Shown here: positions 58,501-64,000 of the stretch, in pieces | How positions within the stretch are numbered: the first letter of the stretch is position 1 | How the letters are laid out: each line of letters starts with the position of its first letter | Assembly (NCBI RefSeq): GCF_910592395.1 | Contig: NC_088316.1 | Span: forward strand, 10,232,001 to 10,296,000 | Direction of reading: 5' to 3' | Source: Lineus longissimus | Taxonomy: Eukaryota; Nemertea; Pilidiophora; Heteronemertea; Lineidae | Length of the DNA: 64,000 bases | Position numbers and translations under genes: made by a program | Notes under the pieces: generated by a model | What the model was told of the DNA's origin: nothing | Database searches by the model: none | The model's input: the letters and a program-made list of their open reading frames with translations, nothing else

Positions 58501-61500
58501 TTCTGGGAACGAGTGGACATCCAGTGGGGAAAGCCAGCCGTATTTCTGGAGTGCGGCCCAAGGTTTAGTGAGGGATAACAGGCATGTAGATGTTCCTGAG
58601 GCGAAGTCTGAAGACATTGTTGATTTACCTCATGAACAGAAACCTGGTGTTGAAGTAGTGACGAGCGCTGTTGAAAATGTATGGGAGGAGCCCAAAACTA
58701 GGCGGGAGAGGAGGCAGCGAAACCAAGGACAGGATTCCGCTACGTCTCCTTCCAAAGTGATCAATACTGAACATCATGAGACTGGTTCAGACGTGGGTGA
58801 CAACATATCAGAGACACTTGCCTCTTGTCTGATCAGTGAAGAGAGACACAAAGACTCGGATGGCCCCATCCTGCTGAACATGACAGATGGTTCAGAATTG
58901 GATAACGGAAATGCTGAATCGGTGGAAGTTTCAGCGGTATCTGACCAAACGTGTGAAGCGGTGCCCGATTCGGTGGTCCCTCTAGGGAAGGAATTGCCTC
59001 GTGTTGTAAGCCCAAGTGAATCCTCCAGATGTAATGCCGACTCAAAAGACGTTTCTCTTCAAACGCCTACGAATAGAGGTCAGGGTCACAAGTTACCTCT
59101 TGCAGCTACCAATGAAAGTTCTGGAAAGGAAACTGAAAACACTGAGGCACTTCTTCAAGTAGGAAACAATTTAGATGAGGTATCTGAGACATCAAATCCA
59201 CTTGATTTATCTGAAACTTCTGTACGCACCGAAACTCATAATTTCAAAACGGATATGTTAGATTCTGTCCCAAATGTTCCAGTTTCTGTAGGGAACTCAA
59301 AAGAGGATAGTGAAATATCTTATTCCGTTAGGCAGGAAGGCAAATCCAGTCATGCTGTTACAGACATTTCAAAGTGTGGGCAAGGAAATGAGATGGTGTC
59401 AAATTCTGAAGTAGAGACTTTTCAGAGGGTCAAGAAAAGTGGAGGGGTAGAAGCTGTTTGCAATGCAGACAGTTCATTGAAGGTTGACCAGAGCACTAAG
59501 TCTGAAACATTGAAGGAAGAGAGGACAGTTTCTATATCAAATGAGGCTGAAGTTGACATTGAGGATGGCACTCCTGCTGAACTCTATGGGGAAATTGAAG
59601 AGTCTGAGAGTAGCCTGAAAGCTACCCGTGTTTTAGAAGCTGAAAATGTTATTCCTGCAGATAAGTCCATCAGTCCAGATGTAGCTCAGGAGATTGAAGA
59701 AGTAGACGCAGTTGTTGAAGGAAGTGCAATATGTTTTGATAGTGATGCGGATACTTCAGTAGCAGGTCATTCTGATGAAACCCATTTACCAGTAGTTAGC
59801 CCAAAAGAAGATTCCTTGATGAGAGAACATGTTGAGTCGTCAATGAGTCAACACATCGAGCCATCTACCCTTGTAGCTGATGGTGGTACCCCTACTTTGT
59901 TATCACTACGGGACCTCTGTAACAATGCTGTTGAAGCAGTATCCCAGCAAGAGAGTCCGTCTGCTAAGAAACTGCCTGGTGCCACTCCATCGCGTAAAAC
60001 CAAATCCCAAAAACCAAAACTCACACCAAAACAAAAATTTGTGAAGGGAATCAAAGAAGATATTGTTGCTATTGGAAAGTCTTTACCACAGGATTGGACA
60101 CTCCCCGATTTTCTGGTAACTCCGAGTTCTGTGAAATTTGAAAAAAATTCGATACAAGCAAATACTGGTGAGGAACCGGAAAGGAAGGAATATACTGATT
60201 CAGGAACGCACACAAGTTCTCATGACTTTGTTCTTTTATATAAAGTTCAGAAGAATTTACCCTATAATCTTTCAGATGTCAAGGTGATTGATTATGATGC
60301 AAATAGGGATCCTAGTGGATGGACAGCAGAGCGCACAAGCCTGTCGACGTCTGCTCCAGGATCACCAAAGAAGCGCACACCATTTCTCCTTGACAAAAGT
60401 TGCAATACAGATGAAGAATCGATTCCATTGTCAGTGGAAGCCGATCTCAAATTTCTGAAGTCGTGTTTCCCAACGGTTTCTGAAGGTGATTTGAAAGATA
60501 TCTTGGACCATTGTGGCAAAGATGTGGAATGGGCTGTAAACTTGTTGCTGGATTCAGGTTATGAGTACAATTTACCGAAAACCACCAAAGAGCGGGCTAA
60601 GAGTGAAGGCAGGGATGACGATAAGGATGTTGACACTGCACAAGAAAATATGTCCGAGGTTCACAGTCCCGAACGCACTGTTGTGAAAAGAGGGGGAGAA
60701 TTCCTCGAGACCAAAGCAGATGGACGCTACTTGGCATCCCCTGACACCCAGTCTTGTCATCAGCCAGGCGGCCTGGCTTCGCTGAGTCAGAACGTCCTGA
60801 CTGATTCAAACTGGCTGAACTCCTGGGGAAGTCTGGGTGGCTACAACCTGCCGATGCCAGGTGATTATCACTTTGATGTTTCTGATTTGCCATTTGAGCA
60901 GACAACGTTTCCTCCTCAGCAGAAGTCCCAGAACGAACCACAGGATGGTTTATCTACGGCGACTACTCCTCATGCTTCTAACATCTTTTCTGAACTCGAT
61001 GCGATTGACAATGTTGAAATTAAGACTAGACCACAGGGAGACTTCAGGACAGATCACTTCGGCTTGATTCCTTCAACTGAGAGCACGAATTCATCAACAT
61101 TTGAATTGAAGACGTCCACTGCTCATGAAACGGCAAATGCACAACCACCATTACAATCCTCAACACCAACTTTGGAAGCGAACAAGTACCAGAAGATAAT
61201 TGATACAGTGACTGGTGCAAGTACTGCACCCATTATTGAACCCATGATGTACATGCCAATACCTGGAATCAGAAAACTGAAGAATTCGTACGATTATGTA
61301 GACCAAAGAAAGGAGAGCAGCAGTGACCGCTCTTCCACGATGGTAGATGTCAGCAAGTCTAGTGATACGTCACCAGATGATATGGATCAAGATATGAAAG
61401 AGGAATGGTCCAGCGAGGATTGTGGACTCTCGATGGAGCTTTCACCGTCAATGGCACTTGGTTTACAGGAGCTGTTCGGACCAGTTGGATTCCATGTCAA

Positions 61501-62748
61501 TGCAGGTAGGAACAGTTATAATTATCTTTTCCTGATTTTTAATCGGGAAGTCATGGCGCCCACGCTCCCAAATTATCTAGAAATACTGTAAACCTGGCAT
61601 GTGTCACATACGACTGGATCAGAATTGTTTTCTTAATATACATGTGTTTATATATACGAAATATGTTAAAACTGGACTTGGGACTTGTAAGACCTGTTCG
61701 TTGTATGCCAGTATTTGGTTTATGTGAATCTGAAAAATGCAAGGTTTGCTGTATTTCGACATGCATTTTGGGTATGCAGGCAAAAGAGATTTTCAGACAA
61801 GAATTTGGAAAAGCCTCACTAGTAAAGCCCTATTTCGTTTTCTTCTGCATTCTCAATCAAAGATGGACAGTACTGTTCTGCTGACAAGTGCTGTCAGTCT
61901 GGTCACCATAAAGCTGGTCATTGTTGCAGGTTCCGGATGGCCGGAACTCCTTCCTCAGGGCTGCAAGTTCTAGGCATTTTTTCAAGATGTGGTTACCAGT
62001 AATTGCCTCAGTGTTGCACCAGCAAAGGTTGTTCTCTCCAATAGAATTTTTGAGATGAAAAGGACAAGAAGACAATTTTATGTTGTGTACTGAATTTGCA
62101 CACAGTCCAAATCACAAGTGTTATCCCTAATTTTGCGTCATTGACGCGCTACCCAGCCTGTAGGTCACGTGTAAATACATGAAACGCAGAGATAAGCGTG
62201 TCACAGGTGTGAAATTCGCGCATACGTTGCGTGTCAATGACGCAAAGCAGGATGGATGTCATTTGTGATTTGGACTGTAGTATTGGTTGTATTATTTTGT
62301 TGTGTTTTTTTTAGAATCACTTTGCCCTGATGATCTCAAGATCAGTCTGAGTTACAATATCGCACGTCTGCTGCACGAGGCCTGGGCAAAAACGCTGGAG
62401 GAGAAGATGGTGAAGGAAGAAGACTCTATCACACAGATGCTCAAGTCGGATCTTGAATTAGCCCAGCAGCTGCAGAGTGAGGAAGAGGCTATGCACCATG
62501 TCACAAAGATTATCACAATGCCACGAAGAAAGGGATCTGCTTCAAGTCATTTCAGCCCACAGCGTAGTCATTCCCCAAAAGCTGGTCAGTCACCGAACAC
62601 GCATCGAAAATATACAGATGCTCCGTCAAGCGGTATCACTTTCAAGGAGGAGTTTCCCAATCGTCTGCCACGTTCTTTGTCACCAAGCACAAGTCTGCAG
62701 CAGATCATGGAAGAAGAACTGGCCATGAAGAAGAAGAGAGAGGAGGAG
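46530..62748 (+). CDS. N4BP2: NEDD4-binding protein 2 (N4BP2), 3' end beyond window
   Basis: N4BP2 couples a P-loop polynucleotide-kinase-like domain to a ubiquitin-binding CUE domain and a C-terminal Smr nuclease-type domain. The human protein binds NEDD4-family ligases and BCL3. Coding exons: 46530-46809, 47816-51710, 52935-53142, 54062-54138, 55668-55811, 57550-61505, 62315-62748. All have GT-AG borders and consistent phase, giving 2998 codons in the window. Domains: basic N-terminus; CUE about residues 63-106 (SLEEMF..DVIHMVLVECDWKVDAALESL); P-loop GCPGSGKST at about 1380-1390, continuing STDDFF, IIIDNTNIQAWEMKPYV and WQFRPGELAR; a basic patch (KAKTKRKRSGKK-like); a second CUE-like block about 2496-2538; ELFGPVGFH near 2840. 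DUF1771 and Smr are expected downstream. The human protein is about 1770 aa, so the disordered linkers are much expanded here. The start has an A at -3 and no competing upstream Met was found. Confidence 0.95.
47039..47244. repeat. Foldback with telomere-like (CCCTAA) core
   Basis: CTGGCTATTCTTACGACGAT (about 47040-47060) pairs with GACTAGTCGTAAGAATAGCC (about 47220-47241). Between them lies a degenerate telomere-type array (CCTAACCCTAACGCTAACCC, about 47088-47160, with CCCTGA and CCCTTA variants). A third, diverged GGCTATTCAGTATTTTTACG lies just upstream at 46981. Located in N4BP2 intron 1. Confidence 0.75.
47816..51710 (+). CDS. N4BP2: N4BP2 long exon 2 (CUE end, disordered linker, P-loop)
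   Basis: A 3895-bp exon. It finishes the CUE domain (VDAALESLITLAG), then encodes ~1250 residues of acidic, Ser-rich, presumably disordered sequence and ends inside the P-loop (RGCPGSGKSTLAR). Within the linker, short hydrophobic motifs recur: LVNRMVGARDFL, LCQRMLGFRNVL, DTLKLLLGIGPDE, AMIKVMLGVEAA and AIKKLLGIGAADE (49390-50690), each surrounded by acidic sequence. A basic patch KICRKKKKRSGGGIK lies at about 49306-49350 and a GRGRGKEKRGGRK patch at about 51124-51165. Confidence 0.93.
51786..52499 (+). mobile_element. GCTCACC element, copy C (two monomers, divergent)
   Basis: In N4BP2 intron 2, with 10-bp inverted ends GCTCACCGTA (51790-51799) and TACGGTGAGC (52465-52474), followed by the ACAATGGCCCTTGG also seen in copies A and B. 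Two monomers share the AAGGTCACAGAGGTCAAATG and GGCACGTTTCTTAACCGCTG blocks. The CTCF-like block is weaker (CCACCAGAGAGC). It is older than copies A and B or a different subfamily. Confidence 0.8.
52694..52862 (-). mobile_element. GACGAATTCGAAGAAG MITE, copy 2
   Basis: In N4BP2 intron 2. Homologous to 44852-45022, inverted in the genome. Left tip AGACGAATTCGAAGAAG, right tip CTTCTTCGAATTCATC. Confidence 0.85.
54338..54434. repeat. Short tandem repeat, four ~26-30-bp copies
   Basis: GGAAGAGACTGGCCTCCTTT followed by ATAGCCCT occurs about four times with small insertions. N4BP2 intron 4. Confidence 0.85.
54604..54760. repeat. Tandem repeat of ~55 bp, three diverged copies
   Basis: TATAAATGACTTTGCAAACC..ATATGGCGTCAGACCCATGG recurs about three times. 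N4BP2 intron 4. Confidence 0.75.
56362..57486 (+). mobile_element. GCTCACC element, copy B (three ~300-bp monomers)
   Basis: It lies in the N4BP2 intron before the exon at 57550 and is the near-identical inverted partner of copy A (26984-28099). Left end TTTTAGCTCACTTCTTAGC, then a GTC triplet run (56405-56455), three monomers, and right end GAGGTGAGCACAATGGCCCT. CCACCAGGGGGC occurs at 56573-56584 and 56874-56885, and a variant (CCTCCAGGGAGGGGGC) at about 57176-57190. It ends only 64 bp before a splice acceptor. Confidence 0.88.
57550..61505 (+). CDS. N4BP2: N4BP2 long exon 6 (disordered region, second CUE-like domain)
   Basis: A 3956-bp exon coding ~1318 residues. It opens with the basic patch TKEAKTKRKRSGKKQPVQ, then the QPKVTNRFALLGD motif, followed by long acidic Ser/Glu-rich sequence. 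Near 59990-60110 an ordered stretch resumes (KLTPKQKFVKGIKEDIVAIG and QDWTLPDFLVTP). At 60433-60558 a three-helix CUE-like block reads LKFLKSCFPTVSEGDLKDI followed by an LLLDSG end. ELFGPVGFH occurs near the exon end. The frame is open throughout. Confidence 0.93.
62101..62279. mobile_element. MITE with TGCGTCATTGACGCG inner arms
   Basis: Outer tips ACAGTCCAAATCACAAGTG and CATTTGTGATTTGGACTGT, and inner arms TTTGCGTCATTGACGCG and GCGTGTCAATGACGCAAA, form a ~180-bp near-palindrome. It sits directly upstream of the N4BP2 acceptor at 62314. Confidence 0.85.
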
Positions 62749-64000
62749 GTAAATAGCCATATGATAGATTGTTTAGGATATTCGTAATTCAAAAGGGTGT
62801 GTCTGCCAAGACGGTTTATCCCGTTAGGTGCTACACTAATTGTCTGATTTTACTGCTGGATTACGTTATTTTATACCTCAATGAGGCTGAAGCAATTAAC
62901 ATTTTCCAAAAAAACATTCTGTAGATTTGATAACTTTTGAGTGTGTTATCATATGAATGAAAGTTACTCACATGTAGCTCATTTTCACCCACTAGTGATG
63001 AGATCTGCTATGCAATGGCACATCATTCGATCTTGAGACGAAGTGCTTGACAGCTGGCAAAATCAGCTAAATGGGTAAAATACAGGAATTTCTTTAAAAA
63101 TCTCCTGTGCAAGTAGCTGAAGGGTTAAACATTAAAGGAAGTAGTGTAAAAAAAGTTACTACCGATAATCAAACAAAGAAAAAATTCATTTTGAACGTCC
63201 TCGTTAGGAGGATCAGGAAATAATGCCATGTCGGCGGTTATGATCGAGTGCGCTTCAGCTTTGCATCTAAAGTCTGCAGAGATACATGTTAGTTGTTGGT
63301 AGAGTGTTTGGCTAAATTTTCGGATATATCAAAATGTCGTCTGCCATACACTAACAGGTATTCTGTGAGCTGCATTAGTGCTGGCCAACTATTATTGGCT
63401 GCAACTCCTTTAATTGCAATAATGAAATAGTGAAACACTGGATGTGAGTAGAAAGTTTTCAAAGCAGGTTCAATAAAGCTGCTTTCTCTTTGTTTAAGAG
63501 TGACAAGTGAGTTTGATATTATAATCAGTATAATCTGTATATCTACCCAAAATCTTTGCTGCCTGGTTAGTTTAGCTACTGCTTCTATACTTAGCGGAAC
63601 CCCGAACTTAGCAGAACCCCTTTAAGGAGCCATCACGGTTTCACAACTTAACAGAAGCATTGGGGCAGCTGACCCTAAATGGAGGGACACCAAGATCACA
63701 ATGGTCTGCACCACCGTTAGCAGATAGTGGAGCTGTGAACAACCGGGCCGTGGTGTGCTAATTTTTCAGTTGACTGTTTCTGTTGTGATCTGTCTTTTCA
63801 AGGAATGTGCGTTTGTGCAGTCAAGCTATTTAAACCAGGTGTATGGTGCGTGGTCAGACACACTTTGCCACATTCATGACATTCATGTCGATTTTCAGCT
63901 TTGATGTGATGTCAAAGTATGATCTGAGAGTTCTTATTGTCTCTCCCTGTGGTAATACTGGTACTAAACTTCCTCGGCCTATCCTGACGATTCTAGCATT
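62749..64000 (+). other. N4BP2 intron, continuing past the window
   Basis: It begins with a donor (GTAAAT) after the exon ending 62748. No further exon with DUF1771 or Smr features is seen up to 64000, and no other gene was recognised. Confidence 0.65.

Overview
The window is a stretch of animal nuclear genome. Its two protein genes have many GT-AG introns, and the rest is packed with transposable elements (Tc1-like, LINE, Helitron, BEL/Pao, Harbinger and many short inverted-repeat elements). The mix and the gene structures suggest an invertebrate metazoan, probably marine (lophotrochozoan or invertebrate deuterostome). The sequence alone does not fix the phylum.

Layout. Positions 1-5 kb hold mobile-element relics: a dead Tc1-like transposase (minus), a 5'-truncated LINE reverse transcriptase (plus), a long nested foldback element, and the 3' half of a Helitron with a textbook hairpin-CTAG end at 4979. 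From 6.0 to 15.7 kb a tandem array of ~0.9 kb units carrying tRNA-like SINE modules is interrupted by a ~6.9 kb insertion. That insertion contains a complete BEL/Pao LTR retrotransposon (7469-13550) with LTRs identical as read and 5-bp target duplications, but with stop codons and frameshifts in its coding region. Positions 16.0-18.3 kb hold a 41-bp minisatellite, a Harbinger transposase relic and a CXC-type cysteine-rich fragment. Positions 18.5-22.8 kb are non-coding, with several DNA-transposon derivatives, and may include the PDS5 3' UTR.

From 22.8 to 44.4 kb the minus strand encodes a complete PDS5 cohesin regulator. I resolved 26 coding exons giving 1675 aa with every exon phase consistent. 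From 46.5 kb to beyond the window end the plus strand encodes N4BP2: CUE domain, P-loop polynucleotide-kinase-like domain, very long disordered exons and a second CUE-like motif. Seven exons (2998 codons) are in the window, and the Smr end lies outside it. The two genes are head to head with about 2.1 kb between start codons. From established knowledge, the human homologues are also neighbours (PDS5A with N4BP2 on chromosome 4; PDS5B with N4BP2L1/L2 on chromosome 13), so this looks like an ancient linked pair.

The introns are full of short mobile elements. The most striking is a ~1.1 kb element built of three ~300-bp monomers. Two near-identical copies lie in PDS5 and N4BP2 introns in opposite genomic orientation, and a shorter divergent copy lies in another N4BP2 intron. 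The monomers carry motifs that resemble the CTCF core.
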